A DNA stretch of 64,000 bases from Martelella sp. AD-3 (GCF_001578105.1 NZ_CP014275.1:4490703-4554702); one strand, 5' to 3'. Shown: positions 23,105 to 32,479, numbered from the stretch's first letter. The notes: generated by a model from the sequence alone, not told the origin. Translations and numbers: made by a program.

Positions 23105-23664
23105 TCTCTAAAATGACGCCGGATTGCGCGGATAATCCGGACTTGATTGTCGATGACATGCCCGCCGGCCCTGGCCCATCGTCCCCGCGGCGACCGAACG
23201 CTTAAGTGCAGGCATTTCCTAAAGACAGCCCCCTGTCTTGCCGGACGGCTGCCTCATCATGGCGGTCTCATACGCATATTTAGACCAGAAATGAAACGTG
23301 TCCGTCCTGTGGCATTTTGGCACAAGGCCGCATTCGCGTCACCTTGGCGCCATGCTTTTTGCCCGCGATGCGTGAATTATGCCACGAAAATTGGCAATCG
23401 GCAGGTTGGAGCAGCGTCTGCGGGGGTGCCGATTGCAGCTTTCATTGATCTGACTCAAGCCCGTCGACTTCCAGAGCTGTGTCAGGCTGCGCTGATATTG
23501 CAACGCAAAAGGGGGCTCGTGCGTTATCTCCACACGATGCGTCTCAACGACCTCCGATCCGTTGGACGGCAACGCATTTTCAGGAGTTGCGCAATCGCGT
23601 GAAGATATGCGACAATACGCCACATGTGACAAACTGCGCACAACCGTTTCGAGGAGGAGACGAG
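23105..23664. other. 560-base divergent regulatory region between cyoA and a membrane-protein gene
   Basis: No credible gene; short open frames here lack ribosome-binding sites and family resemblance. The region must hold the cyoA promoter (minus) and that of the 23665 gene (plus). An FNR/FixK-like box lies at 23445-23458. Confidence 0.45.
23445..23458. promoter_or_regulatory. FNR/FixK-type box
   Basis: TTGATCTGACTCAA matches the anaerobox TTGAT-N4-ATCAA at nine of ten defined bases. It is about 340 bases upstream of cyoA and 207 bases upstream of the 23665 gene. Oxygen-dependent switching of a cyo oxidase by FixK/FnrN would make sense, but the distance to either start is long. Confidence 0.5.
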
Positions 23665-24069
23665 ATGTCAGGCCTGTTTTTCTTTCCCTATGTAACGAGC
23701 GCCATCGGCGTGTTGCTCGGGGTTTATCTGACCAATGAACTGCGGGAGTATGACCGTCGGGATTATTTCCTGCGCGCCTGCTTCATCTTCGTGATCAATC
23801 TGGTGATTTCCTACCTTCTGGAATACGCCTTCCCGCGCGAGGCCGTCGGCAGCGAGGGCATGGCGCTTTCCACTGCCTATTATATGGGCCTGTCGATCTA
23901 CGCCGTTGTTCCGGGTCTCGCCTTCGGCCGCTTCACCGCGTTTCGTGCCCGCAATATGGGCCACGACAAGTCGGTCGCCTACTGGAGCGCGATCCCCTTC
24001 GTGTTCATCTATTTCATGCTGGTCGCCCACAAGCGCGAGGATCATGCCTCGCCGCGCGCGGCCAGCTGA
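23665..24069 (+). CDS. Small integral membrane protein, unknown function
   Basis: A 134-residue protein with four hydrophobic segments (about 4-20, 37-57, 70-92, 103-121) joined by charged loops such as TNELREYDRRDYF and RFTAFRARNMGHDK. I do not recognise the family. Start 23665 is set by an excellent GGAGGAGA 6 bases upstream; the frame remains open upstream without support. It is divergent from cyoA and is followed by an intrinsic terminator, so it is a single-gene unit. Confidence 0.75.
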   Translation: MSGLFFFPYVTSAIGVLLGVYLTNELREYDRRDYFLRACFIFVINLVISYLLEYAFPREAVGSEGMALSTAYYMGLSIYAVVPGLAFGRFTAFRARNMGHDKSVAYWSAIPFVFIYFMLVAHKREDHASPRAAS

Positions 24070-24093
24070 TCATATCACAGACAGTCTTTCGCG

Positions 24094-24126
24094 GACCGCG
24101 TGCCATGAGGCGCGCGGTCTTTTTTT
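24094..24126 (+). terminator. Intrinsic terminator
   Basis: GACCGCG and CGCGGTC pair across a 12-base loop and run into seven T residues, 24 bases after the stop of the membrane-protein gene. Confidence 0.88.
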
Positions 24127-24314
24127 GTCTGAGGCTCGGCACGGGCACAGGCCAAAGCATAAAGCGCGGTCCTGCGGTTGATTTTCCGGCTTCGCCCGCC
24201 TTCAATGTCAAAAAAGCGTTCGATTTCGACGGCATGATTGAGCACAATCATATTCAATCGTTTTAGGAACGCGCTATAAGCGAGTGAACCAAGTCTTTTC
24301 AGGGAGCCATCGAC

Positions 24315-25940
24315 ATGAACGCCCTTATCAATTCCCTCAGGGAAACCGTGACGCGCACCAATGCCGAGGATTTGCGGGCGGCCTTTGCTGCCGATCCGGC
24401 CCGCTTTGACCGTTTCAGCCTGCGGTTCGAAGATCTGCTGATGGATTTCTCCAAGACCGCCGTCAATGACGCGGTTGTGGCGGAGCTCGCCAGGCTTGCC
24501 GAAGAGAAGGGCGTTGCCGAAAAGCGGGCGGCGATGTTTGCCGGCGAGAAGATCAACCTCACCGAGGACCGCGCCGTCCTGCATACGGCGCTGCGCAACC
24601 GCGCCAACACGCCGGTAACGGTCGACGGCGAGGATGTCATGCCCTCGGTCAACGCGGTGCTGGAGGCGATGGGCGCGTTTGCCGACGGCATTCGTTCCGG
24701 CTCGATCAAGGGCGCCACGGGCAAGGCCTTCACCGATGTGGTCAATATCGGTATCGGCGGCTCGGATCTCGGCCCGGCCATGACCACGCTGGCGCTCGCG
24801 CCCTATCACGACGGACCGCGCCTGCACTATGTTTCCAATATCGACGGCGCCCATATCGCCGATACGATCGCCGGGCTCGATCCGGAAACGACGCTGTTCA
24901 TCGTCGCCTCCAAGACCTTCACCACGATCGAGACGATGACCAATGCCAGGACGGCGCGCAAGTTCATTGCCGGCGCGCTGGGCGAGGACGCGGTCGGCCA
25001 CCATTTCTCAGCCGTCTCCACCGCGCTCGACAAGGTCGCCGATTTCGGCATCGACGCCGCGCGCGTCTTCGGATTCTGGGATTGGGTCGGCGGTCGCTAC
25101 TCGATCTGGTCGGCGATCGGCCTGCCGCTGATGATCGCGATCGGGCCGAAGAATTTCGGCGCCTTCCTCGACGGCGCCCATGCGATGGACAAGCATTTCC
25201 AGGGCGCTCCGGTTATGGAGAACCTGCCCTTGATGCTCGGCCTCATCGGCTATTACCAGCGCGTCGTGCTCGGCTATCCCTCGCGCGCCGTCATTCCCTA
25301 TGACCAGCGCATGTCGCGCTTTGCCGCCTATCTCCAGCAGCTCGACATGGAGAGCAACGGCAAGTCGGTGACCGTAGAGTCTGAGGATGTGACGACGCCG
25401 ACCGGCCCGATCGTCTGGGGCGAGCCCGGCACCAATGGCCAGCACGCCTTCTTCCAGCTCTTGCACCAGGGCACCAACATCATCCCGATCGAATTCATGA
25501 TCGCCGCGAACGGCCACGAGGCGGATTTGCGCCACCAGCACCAGCTCTTGATGGCCAATTGCCTTGCGCAGTCGGAAGCGCTGATGAAGGGGCGGACGCT
25601 GGATGAAGCGAAGGCCCAGCTTCTCGACAAGGGCATGGATGCCGCGACCGCCGGGAAGATCGCGCCGCACCGCGTCTTTTCCGGTAACCGGCCGTCGATC
25701 ACCTTCGTCTACGATGCGCTGACGCCCTATGCGCTCGGCCGGATGATCGCGCTTTACGAGCACCGCGTCTTCGTCGAGGGCGTGCTCTTCGGCATCAATT
25801 CGTTCGACCAGTGGGGCGTGGAACTCGGCAAGGAACTGGCAACCGGTCTTCTGCCCGTGGTCTCGGGCAGCGAAAGCGCGGAGGGGCACGATTCCTCGAC
25901 CAGGGGGCTCGTCTCCGCGCTTCTGGCGGCCGCCAGCTGA
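24315..25940 (+). CDS. pgi: Glucose-6-phosphate isomerase
   Basis: Interconverts glucose-6-phosphate and fructose-6-phosphate in the cytoplasm. The 541 residues carry the phosphate-binding [11 protein letters not shown] and [13 protein letters not shown] signature [14 protein letters not shown], and the C-terminal signature [19 protein letters not shown] lies about 9 bases before the ATG. With eda and transaldolase nearby the region is rich in sugar-phosphate genes, but each has its own terminator. Confidence 0.98.
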   Translation: MNALINSLRETVTRTNAEDLRAAFAADPARFDRFSLRFEDLLMDFSKTAVNDAVVAELARLAEEKGVAEKRAAMFAGEKINLTEDRAVLHTALRNRANTPVTVDGEDVMPSVNAVLEAMGAFADGIRSGSIKGATGKAFTDVVNIGIGGSDLGPAMTTLALAPYHDGPRLHYVSNIDGAHIADTIAGLDPETTLFIVASKTFTTIETMTNARTARKFIAGALGEDAVGHHFSAVSTALDKVADFGIDAARVFGFWDWVGGRYSIWSAIGLPLMIAIGPKNFGAFLDGAHAMDKHFQGAPVMENLPLMLGLIGYYQRVVLGYPSRAVIPYDQRMSRFAAYLQQLDMESNGKSVTVESEDVTTPTGPIVWGEPGTNGQHAFFQLLHQGTNIIPIEFMIAANGHEADLRHQHQLLMANCLAQSEALMKGRTLDEAKAQLLDKGMDAATAGKIAPHRVFSGNRPSITFVYDALTPYALGRMIALYEHRVFVEGVLFGINSFDQWGVELGKELATGLLPVVSGSESAEGHDSSTRGLVSALLAAAS

Positions 25941-25961
25941 ATTCAACTTGTCAGGCACAAG

Positions 25962-25993
25962 AAAAGGGCGGCCGCTGTTTGCGGTCGCCCTTT
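25962..25993. terminator. Bidirectional terminator between pgi and the secreted-protein triplet
   Basis: AAAGGGCGGCCGC-TGTTT-GCGGTCGCCCTTT forms a 13-position stem with one mismatch, with A-rich and T-rich flanks, and separates two convergent genes. Confidence 0.85.
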
Positions 25994-26022
25994 CTGCTTC
26001 GCCCAGGAAAACGAGGAAGCGA

Positions 26023-26259
26023 TCAGTTGCTGCTTTCGCGCACCTGATCGACGAAATCGAGCTTGCCGTCTTCGCCGACGCGGAAATAGTTCTGGTAGCG
26101 ATCGCCGAACTTGCCGGTCGATTCGATGGTGACCGTGCTGCCGACAGGCGCCTTGTTGAAGGTGCCGGTTTCCGGAATGGCCGAAGGCTGGATCGCGAAG
26201 GCGGCCGGCGCGGCGGCGAGAACGGAAACGAGGGCGGCGGATGCGAAGATCTTGTTCAT
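26023..26259 (-). CDS. Small secreted protein, paralogue 1 of 3
   Basis: A 78-residue protein with a Sec signal peptide ending AAAPAAFA (about residue 22) and a mature domain of about 55 residues containing GSTVTIESTGKFGDRYQNYF, then VGEDGKLDFVDQ. It has no cysteine and looks like a small beta-rich periplasmic or exported protein. Two close paralogues follow upstream on the same strand. GGAGAC precedes ATG 26259. I do not recognise the family or its function. Confidence 0.75.
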   Translation of the reverse strand: MNKIFASAALVSVLAAAPAAFAIQPSAIPETGTFNKAPVGSTVTIESTGKFGDRYQNYFRVGEDGKLDFVDQVRESSN

Positions 26260-26367
26260 GATAGTCTCCTTATTGGAATTTGTGTGGGTTGGCTGATCTG
26301 CCCGGATTACGGCGTTTGGAGAAAGAAGGATGATCGTCCTTTGCTCCATGGCCTCCGGGATGTCTGA

Positions 26368-26598
26368 TTAGTTGGTGCGGTACTGATCGACGAACTTGAG
26401 TTCGCCGTCTTCGCCGACGCGGAAGTAGTTATCGTAGCGATTGCCGAACTTGCCGGTCGTTTCGATGGTGACCGTGCTGCCGACCGGGGCCTTGGTGACC
26501 TTGCCGGTGTCCGGAATGGCCGACGGCTGGATCGCGAAGGCGGCCGGCGCTGTGGCGAGTGCGGAAACGATGGTGACGGATGCAAAAATCTTGTTCAT
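26368..26598 (-). CDS. Small secreted protein, paralogue 2 of 3
   Basis: A 76-residue paralogue of the neighbouring proteins with signal peptide MNKIFASVTIVSALATAPAA... cleaved after AFA and the mature core IPDTGKVTKAPVGSTVTIET, GKFGNRYDNYF, GEDGELKFVDQ. Most changes against copy 1 are conservative and the nucleotide sequence of the mature part is nearly the same, implying recent duplication or gene conversion. AGGAGAC lies before ATG 26598. It has its own leader of over 100 bases, so the copies may be separate transcripts. Confidence 0.75.
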   Translation of the reverse strand: MNKIFASVTIVSALATAPAAFAIQPSAIPDTGKVTKAPVGSTVTIETTGKFGNRYDNYFRVGEDGELKFVDQYRTN

Positions 26599-26753
26599 GA
26601 CAGTCTCCTGACTGAATTTCTCTGATGGGTCGGATGTAGGTTTAATCATTTGATTAACAAGAGGCCGAAAGACGGAAGACGTATTTTTTATCGTGTCCGC
26701 CGGGTGTGCTGCCCCTAAAGCTCAGGGGCGCAGGCCTCTTGTTTGTCGAAAAA

Positions 26754-26984
26754 TCAGTTGGCCGAGTCCTGGAACACGAAGTCGAGTTCGCCGTCTTCGC
26801 CGACGCGGAAATAGTTCTGGTAACGGTTGCCGAACTTGCCGGTGGATTCGATGGTGACGGTGCTGCCGACGGGGGCCTTGGTGACCTTGCCCGTTTCCGG
26901 AATGGCGGAGGGCTGCAGCGCAAAGGCGGCCGGAGCGGCGGCGAGAACGGAAACAAGGGCGGCGGATGCGATAAACCTGGACAT
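26754..26984 (-). CDS. Small secreted protein, paralogue 3 of 3
   Basis: A 76-residue paralogue with signal peptide MSRFIASAALVSVLAAAPAA... and AFA cleavage site. The mature domain has QPSAIPETGKVTKAPVGSTV and RVGEDGELDFVFQD. The N-terminal MNKIF of the other copies is MSRF here. A GGAG site precedes ATG 26984. It is the outermost copy and nearest to a 300-base upstream region that may hold the promoter. Confidence 0.75.
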   Translation of the reverse strand: MSRFIASAALVSVLAAAPAAFALQPSAIPETGKVTKAPVGSTVTIESTGKFGNRYQNYFRVGEDGELDFVFQDSAN

Positions 26985-27292
26985 GGTGATGAACTCCTGT
27001 GTCATCGTTGTTGCGTTCGATGACCGGGAGTTAGGGTTTAATCAATCGATCAACAAGTCGCCGAATACGCACCGCAGCGTTGCTCAAATGTTGACGCTGA
27101 CAGCCTTGAAAAATCGCCGCCGAAGACGGTCCTGAAAAGGGCGTCGGCGGCGTGGCTCAATATTTTTTAAATAAAAACAATTCTTTAAATAGAAAACGAA
27201 GGCGCGTGCGAAAGACGCGGCGCGCATGAAAAACAGAAAAACCCGGCCGCCAGGGCCGGGTCGCGTTTTCCATCTGTCTGACGTTTTTGTGA
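26985..27292. other. 308-base spacer between the secreted triplet and transaldolase
   Basis: No gene is seen. An A+T-rich segment (ATATTTTTTAAATAAAAACAATTCTTTAAAT, 27159-27189 approximately) could be the promoter area for paralogue 3 (minus). The transaldolase terminator is at 27230-27261. Confidence 0.4.
27230..27261 (-). terminator. Intrinsic terminator of transaldolase
   Basis: ACCCGGCC-GCCAG-GGCCGGGT is a perfect 8-bp stem; on the minus strand it runs into TTTTCTGTTTTT. Confidence 0.85.
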
Positions 27293-28249
27293 TCAGACGT
27301 CGAGTTCCTTGGCGACGCGCGTGCGCAGCTTCCCGAGGTCGGCGGCGAAGTTGCGGATGCCTTCGGCGAGCTTCTCGGTGGCCATGGCGTCCTCGTTCAT
27401 CATCCAGCGGAAGGTCTGCTCGTCCATCTCCACCTTGGGTTCCGGCTCGAAGGCTTCCGGCGAGAGCTTGCGCTCCAGCTTGCCCTGGTCGGCCTCGAGT
27501 TCTTCGAGCAGGTTCGGCGAGATCGTCAGGCGGTCGCAGCCGGCGAGACCCTCGATTTCCCCGGTGTTGCGGAAGGAGGCGCCCATGACCACGGTCTTGA
27601 TGTCGTTGGACTTATAGTAGTTGTAGATCGAACGCACCGACAGGACGCCAGGATCGGTCTCGGCGGTGTAATCCTCGCCGGTCGCCTTCTTGTACCAGTC
27701 AAGGATACGGCCGACGAAGGGCGAGATCAGGAAGGCGCCGGCATCGGCGCAGGCGATCGCCTGGCACTTGGAGAACAGAAGCGTCAGGTTGCAGTCGATG
27801 CCTTCCTTCTGCAGCACTTCGCAGGCGCGGATGCCTTCCCAGGTCGAGGCGAGCTTGATCAGGATGCGCTCGCGGCCGATACCGCGTTCCTCGTAAGCCG
27901 CGATGATTTCATGCGCCTTCTTGATCGAGCCTTCGGTGTTGAACGACAGGTCGGCGTCCACTTCGGTGGAAACCCGGCCCGGAACCAGATCGACGAGCGC
28001 CGCGCCGACATCGATCGCCAGACGGCTGGCAACGGCGTCGACAACAGCATCGCTGTCGCCGGACTGGGACTTGCCCCATTTGATCGCGGCGGCGAACTGC
28101 TCGTCGAACATATCGGTCGACAGCGCCTTCAGCACGATGCTGGGGTTGGTCGTGCAATCGACCGGCTTGAGCTTGGCGACGGCCTTGATGTCGCCGGTAT
28201 CGGCGACGACCGTTGTCATCTCGCGCAATTGGTCAAGTTTGGAAGCCAT
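27293..28249 (-). CDS. tal: Transaldolase
   Basis: Transfers dihydroxyacetone between sugar phosphates in the non-oxidative pentose phosphate pathway. The 318 residues match TalB-type enzymes: [12 protein letters not shown] (about 31-42), the Schiff-base Lys132 in [29 protein letters not shown] and [10 protein letters not shown]. Start 28249 (MASKLDQL) fits E. coli TalB numbering; AAGGA lies upstream and overlaps an in-frame ATG at 28258. Monocistronic with its own terminator. Confidence 0.97.
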   Translation of the reverse strand: MASKLDQLREMTTVVADTGDIKAVAKLKPVDCTTNPSIVLKALSTDMFDEQFAAAIKWGKSQSGDSDAVVDAVASRLAIDVGAALVDLVPGRVSTEVDADLSFNTEGSIKKAHEIIAAYEERGIGRERILIKLASTWEGIRACEVLQKEGIDCNLTLLFSKCQAIACADAGAFLISPFVGRILDWYKKATGEDYTAETDPGVLSVRSIYNYYKSNDIKTVVMGASFRNTGEIEGLAGCDRLTISPNLLEELEADQGKLERKLSPEAFEPEPKVEMDEQTFRWMMNEDAMATEKLAEGIRNFAADLGKLRTRVAKELDV

Positions 28250-28569
28250 GATCTTCATCCTTCGTTTTCCGGGTTCGCGGCAGAAAGGCCGGCGAACCGC
28301 TCTCGATTTCTTAAGCCGAACAGCATTCGCGCCTTTTCGGCGCCGTCTGCTGCCAAGGCTAACGCGCCGCGGTGATCTTTCAATGACTGTTGGCAAACAT
28401 CGGCGCCGGACGCAAGCGCCGACATCCGCTGTAATTCGCCCGCGACTATCGCAAGGCGCTGCTTCGCAAGTCAAGGCAAGATATCAATCGATTTAGACAA
28501 GGATTTGACCGGTCGCAAACGGCCTCGATAAATTTGTCGGCGCCGGCGCGAGGCATTGCCGAGGGCGGA
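28250..28569. other. 320-base spacer between transaldolase and the Ada-like gene
   Basis: I see no gene, RNA or strong hairpin. It must contain the transaldolase promoter (minus strand) and the 3' end of the Ada-like transcript. Confidence 0.4.
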
Positions 28570-29454
28570 TCAGGCGCGTCCCGCTTCCCAGCCCAGCATG
28601 GCGCGCTTGCGCGTCAGGCCCCAGTGATAGCCGGTGAGCGCGCCGGACTTGCCGAGCGCGCGGTGGCAGGGCACGACGAAGGACACCGGATTGCGGCCGA
28701 TCGCGGCGCCGACCGCGCGCGAGGCCTTCGGGCGACCGATCTCGCAGGCGATCTCGGAATAGGTCTTGGCCCTGCCGAAGGGGATCTTCAGAAGACTTTC
28801 CCAGACCTGGACCTGGAAGTCCGTGCCGATGAGCACGACCTTGAGCGGCCGGTCCTCCGCCCATTCGGCCGGATCGAAGATGCGGCGGGCATAGGCCTCG
28901 GTCATCGGCCCGTCCTCGAGATAGCATGCTGCCGGCCAGCGCGCGGACATGTCCTCAAGTGCCGTCTTCTCCTCGCCGGGATCGGCAAAGGCGACGCCGG
29001 CCAGCCCGCGCTCCGTCGCCATCACCAGCGCCGTGCCGAAGGGGGAGGGGTGAAACCCGTAGCGGATGACGAGCCCGCCGCCGCCCGCCTTCCATTCGCC
29101 GGGCGACATGCTCTCATGCGTAACGAACAGGTCGTGCAGCCGGCCCGGTCCGGAAAGCCCGAGTTCGTAGGAAGTGTCCAGCAGCGGCAGCTTCTCCTCG
29201 CCGAGCAGGCGCTTGGCATGGTCGAGAGTGATTGCCTGGAGGAAGGCCTTGGGCGAAAGCCCTGCCCAGCGGGTAAAGGTCTTCTGCAGACTGGTCGGCG
29301 ACATGTCGAGCCGCCGCGCGATTGTCTCGAGGCCCGGCTGCTCGCGGTACTCTTCGCTGATCATCGCGATGACCTTGCGCACGACGTCGTAGTCCGCGCC
29401 TGAGGGCGTTATCTCGATGGGTTCTTCGGTCATGGTTTCAAGAATGGCGTTCAT
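28570..29454 (-). CDS. AraC-HTH / methylated-DNA-cysteine S-methyltransferase (Ada-like, no Zn domain)
   Basis: A 294-residue bifunctional protein: an AraC-type HTH (about residues 22-115, LETIARRLDMSPTSLQKTF), then an O6-alkylguanine-DNA alkyltransferase domain with FVVPCHRALG (acceptor cysteine) and PFGRAKTYSEIA. It lacks the N-terminal AdaA zinc domain that senses phosphotriesters in E. coli Ada, so alkylation-dependent activation must work through the C-terminal cysteine, or the HTH serves another signal. A GGAGG site lies upstream of ATG 29454. Confidence 0.9.
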   Translation of the reverse strand: MNAILETMTEEPIEITPSGADYDVVRKVIAMISEEYREQPGLETIARRLDMSPTSLQKTFTRWAGLSPKAFLQAITLDHAKRLLGEEKLPLLDTSYELGLSGPGRLHDLFVTHESMSPGEWKAGGGGLVIRYGFHPSPFGTALVMATERGLAGVAFADPGEEKTALEDMSARWPAACYLEDGPMTEAYARRIFDPAEWAEDRPLKVVLIGTDFQVQVWESLLKIPFGRAKTYSEIACEIGRPKASRAVGAAIGRNPVSFVVPCHRALGKSGALTGYHWGLTRKRAMLGWEAGRA

Positions 29455-29529
29455 CGTCCTGGCCTCCTTCGGAACAGGAAGGAAACACGCTTCGGCGTCA
29501 CGTCGCCACCCGAAACTTGCGCGTGGCGC

Positions 29530-30021
29530 TCAAATGCGCTGTTTGACGGTGGCCAGAGCCTGTTTCAGCGCCGCGGCGAAACTCTCCCGGTCGTCCGGAT
29601 TGAGGAAGGCGCCGATCTCGAGCCGTTCGTCGCGGCTCAAGAGCCGCATGCCGGTAATGCCGAATTCTTCGTGGCGGTCGACGGCAAACCGCGTCCAGAA
29701 GGGGTTGAAATGGGTCTCGCTCATCCGTCCCGAGGGCGTGATCTTGCGCACGGAGACGGAAAGCCTGGAGACGGACACATGTTCGCGCACCCTTGCCGAC
29801 CGGTAGGACAGCCGGAAAGCGATGTAGAGCGCGACAAAGGCAAGGCCGCAGTAAAGCGCGATCGGCCAGGCCCCATGGGCGGCGAACCACAGCGCATTCG
29901 GGAAGAAACCGAGCGCGGCAATGGCGAGCAGCACGCGAAAACCCTTGCGCCCCAAAGAGCGATGGGGGAAAAGTTCAGCCGAAAACACCGGCCGGTCCTC
30001 GAACGCATTCACATCGGTCAT
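29530..30021 (-). CDS. DUF2244 domain membrane protein
   Basis: A 163-residue protein with two close membrane helices (about 28-45 and 50-70) and the DUF2244 pattern: F...L.PHRSLG, VSVSRLSVSVRKI, FNPFWTRFAVDRHEE, LSRDERLEIGAFLNPDDR. Function is unknown. Start 30021 gives MTDVNAF; an in-frame start further up would run into the divergent nth gene. In many alphaproteobacteria DUF2244 lies beside nth, as here (21 bases between starts). Confidence 0.85.
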   Translation of the reverse strand: MTDVNAFEDRPVFSAELFPHRSLGRKGFRVLLAIAALGFFPNALWFAAHGAWPIALYCGLAFVALYIAFRLSYRSARVREHVSVSRLSVSVRKITPSGRMSETHFNPFWTRFAVDRHEEFGITGMRLLSRDERLEIGAFLNPDDRESFAAALKQALATVKQRI

Positions 30022-30042
30022 AGCGTCAGCGATCAGAAAAAG

Positions 30043-30795
30043 ATGACAAAAGCCAAGCCACAAGTGAGCACCCAAAGGGCGAAAAAGTCAAATCCGGCGT
30101 CCGCCGGCAAGCGCCCGCCCGCCCGCTCGGCCTATTCGAAGGACGAGATCCGCGAGATCTTCCGGCGGTTTTCGGTGCAGCGGCCGGAACCCAGGGGCGA
30201 GCTGGAGCACACCAATCCCTTCACCCTTCTGGTCGCCGTCGTGTTGTCGGCCCAGGCGACGGATGTCGGCGTCAACAAGGCGACAAGGGCGCTGTTTGCG
30301 GTGGCCGATACGCCGGAAAAGATGGCGGCGCTCGGTGAGGAACAGCTTGCCTCCTATATCCGCACCATCGGTCTTTATCGCAACAAGGCGAAAAATGTCA
30401 TCGCGCTCAGCGAACGGCTTATCGCCGATTTCGGCAGCGAGGTGCCGAAGACGCGCGAAGAACTGGTGAGCCTCCCGGGCGTCGGCCGCAAGACCGCCAA
30501 TGTGGTAATGTCGATGGCTTTCGGGCAAGCGACGATCGCCGTCGACACCCACATTTTCCGCATCGCCAACCGCATCGGCCTTGCACCGGGCAAGACGCCG
30601 GATGAGGTGGAGGCGAAACTCGAAAGGATCATTCCGCCCGACTACCTCTTCCACGCCCATCACTGGCTGATCCTGCACGGACGCTATGTCTGCAAGGCGC
30701 GCAAACCCGACTGTCCCGCCTGCGTCATCGCCGACATCTGCAAGGCGGCGGAAAAGACCTCAGAAATGCCGGCGCCGCTGGTGCCGATCGGATGA
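30043..30795 (+). CDS. nth: Endonuclease III
   Basis: Base-excision repair glycosylase/AP lyase for oxidised pyrimidines. The 250 residues include the helix-hairpin-helix LPGVGRKTANVV with catalytic Lys150, the catalytic aspartate Asp168 in VDTHIFRIANR, and the [4Fe-4S] ligands Cys216-X6-Cys223-X2-Cys226-X5-Cys232. The N-terminal 30 residues are a basic extension. ATG 30043 has only a weak purine-rich site. The frame is open for 370 bases upstream, but this lies over the divergent DUF2244 gene. Confidence 0.97.
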   Translation: MTKAKPQVSTQRAKKSNPASAGKRPPARSAYSKDEIREIFRRFSVQRPEPRGELEHTNPFTLLVAVVLSAQATDVGVNKATRALFAVADTPEKMAALGEEQLASYIRTIGLYRNKAKNVIALSERLIADFGSEVPKTREELVSLPGVGRKTANVVMSMAFGQATIAVDTHIFRIANRIGLAPGKTPDEVEAKLERIIPPDYLFHAHHWLILHGRYVCKARKPDCPACVIADICKAAEKTSEMPAPLVPIG

Positions 30796-30805
30796 GTTTC
30801 GGAAA

Positions 30806-31663
30806 TCAGATCGCATTCGCCCGGCGGTCTTCGATGTAGAGCTCCCGCAGTTTCAGGCTGATTTCGCCCGGCTTTCCATCTCCGATCTTATCGCCGTCAA
30901 TGGCGATGACGGCCGTCACGAAATTGCTGGCGGAGGTAAAGAAGGCTTCCTTTGCCGCCTTGACCTCGTCGACGGAAAACGGGCGTTCTTCCACCTTGAA
31001 GCCGTTGCGGGCGGCGATCTCCAGCGCCGAGGCGCGGGTGATGCCGGGGAGCACCACGCGCGACAGCGGGCGGGTGACGATCACATCGTCAGCGGTGACG
31101 ATATAGGCGGTGGCGGAGGTCTGCTCGGTGACGAAACCGTCCTTTACCAGCCAGGCATCGTCCGCGCCCTTGTCATGGGCTTCCATCTTGGCAAGGCTCG
31201 GGTAAAGAAGCTGGACCGTCTTGATATCGCAACGCCCCCAGCGCAGATCCTCGAGCGTGACCACGGTAATGCCCTTCTTCGCCGAGGCGGACTCGATCAC
31301 GTTCTTCTTCTGGGTGAACATGGAGAAGGTCGGTGCCATGTCCTTTTCGAACATGAAGTCGCGATCGCCGGGATTGCCGCGCGAGACCTGGAGATAGATC
31401 AGGCCCTCGCGCATGTCGTTGCGTTCGGCGATCTCCCGGTGCAGCGTCAGCAGTCCATCGTCATCGACGGGCAGTTTGATGCCGATCGCATCCGTGGAGC
31501 GTTTCAGCCGCGCGGCATGGCCGGGGTAATCCAGAAGCTTGCCGTCGAGCACACAGGTGACCTCGTAGATCGCGTCGGCAAAGACATAGCCGCGGTCGAA
31601 GATTGAAACCTTGGCTTCGTCTTCCTGCAGCCACTCTCCGTTCAGATAAACGATACGCCCCAT
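30806..31663 (-). CDS. D-amino-acid aminotransferase (class IV, PLP)
   Basis: A 285-residue fold-type IV transaminase: FDRGYVFADAIYEV near residue 22-35, the Schiff-base lysine in RCDIKTVQLLY, EQTSATAYIV and LPGITRASALE. Closest in pattern to D-alanine aminotransferase, which makes D-glutamate for peptidoglycan; aminodeoxychorismate lyase or branched-chain enzymes are less likely. Start 31663 is set by AGGAG. Convergent with nth, 10 bases apart. Confidence 0.9.
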   Translation of the reverse strand: MGRIVYLNGEWLQEDEAKVSIFDRGYVFADAIYEVTCVLDGKLLDYPGHAARLKRSTDAIGIKLPVDDDGLLTLHREIAERNDMREGLIYLQVSRGNPGDRDFMFEKDMAPTFSMFTQKKNVIESASAKKGITVVTLEDLRWGRCDIKTVQLLYPSLAKMEAHDKGADDAWLVKDGFVTEQTSATAYIVTADDVIVTRPLSRVVLPGITRASALEIAARNGFKVEERPFSVDEVKAAKEAFFTSASNFVTAVIAIDGDKIGDGKPGEISLKLRELYIEDRRANAI

Positions 31664-31699
31664 TTTCAAACTCCTGTTCGCCCTTTTCACCATGAAACG

Positions 31700-31728
31700 G
31701 TCATAACCTTGTCGGGTCTTCGATTCAA
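31700..31728 (-). promoter_or_regulatory. Candidate promoter for the D-amino-acid aminotransferase
   Basis: On the minus strand TTGAAT and TATGAC are 17 bases apart, 37 bases before the start codon and within the 111-base gap after the EI24 gene. Confidence 0.4.
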
Positions 31729-31774
31729 GGCCGTATTCTTCGTCGTTCGTTGCGAAAATAACGAAAACGACGCA

Positions 31775-32479
31775 TCAAACCACTGCGTCTTCCCGCATCC
31801 GCTTGACGATATGCACCATGAAGGCCGTGGCAAACAGCGGCGTCGCCAGGTTGACGATCGGGATCGCGACAAACCCGGCGACGACGAGACCGGCGAGAAA
31901 CACGGTGAGGCTTTTTTCGCGCCGCAACGCGCGGGCGGCGGCGGGCCCCATGAAGCGCATTGCCGCAAACTCGAAGAACTCCCGGCCGAGAAGATAGCCG
32001 TTGACCAGAAAGAAGGCGACCAGATTGACGCCGGGGACGAGCAGAAGCGCCAGCGCGAAAATGTTGCCGAGGATGACGATGCCGAGGAATTTCAACGCTT
32101 CCTTCATCGCCGTGAGCACCGGCAAGGCGGTGCCGGGCGGATCGTCAGGGTAGTGCAGGCGCTCGATATGCTCGGCCGCGTCATCGAGAAAGATGCCGGC
32201 GACAAAGGCGGACACCGGCGCCATCAGCAGCCCAAGCCCGAGCGCCAGGCCGACGGCAGCGAAGATCAGCAGAACGAAGGTGATCCAGCCCGTCCATTCC
32301 GGCATGGTCGGAAACAGGTTGGCAAGGAGGGGGAAGGCGAGCCACAGGAACAGCGAGCGGATGGCAAACCACAGCGCGACGAGGCAGAGCAGGGAGAGGC
32401 CCAGCACCTTCCACAGGATGCCGCGCATCTTGGGGTCGATCAAATCCATTAGCGCTTGACGCGCCGCACTTAGAAGCAT
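31775..32479 (-). CDS. EI24/CysZ-like sulfate transporter family membrane protein
   Basis: A 234-residue membrane protein beginning MLLSAARQALMDLIDPKMRG and carrying four or more long hydrophobic segments, with GLGLLMAPVSAFVAGIFLDDAAEHIE and NLVAFFLVNGYLLGREFFEFAAMR, the EI24 (CysZ) family signature. Annotated relatives are called sulfate transporter family proteins, although direct transport evidence is scarce in this clade. Start 32479 is the one before the conserved N-terminus; a longer frame upstream is hydrophilic and unlikely. Confidence 0.85.
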   Translation of the reverse strand: MLLSAARQALMDLIDPKMRGILWKVLGLSLLCLVALWFAIRSLFLWLAFPLLANLFPTMPEWTGWITFVLLIFAAVGLALGLGLLMAPVSAFVAGIFLDDAAEHIERLHYPDDPPGTALPVLTAMKEALKFLGIVILGNIFALALLLVPGVNLVAFFLVNGYLLGREFFEFAAMRFMGPAAARALRREKSLTVFLAGLVVAGFVAIPIVNLATPLFATAFMVHIVKRMREDAVV

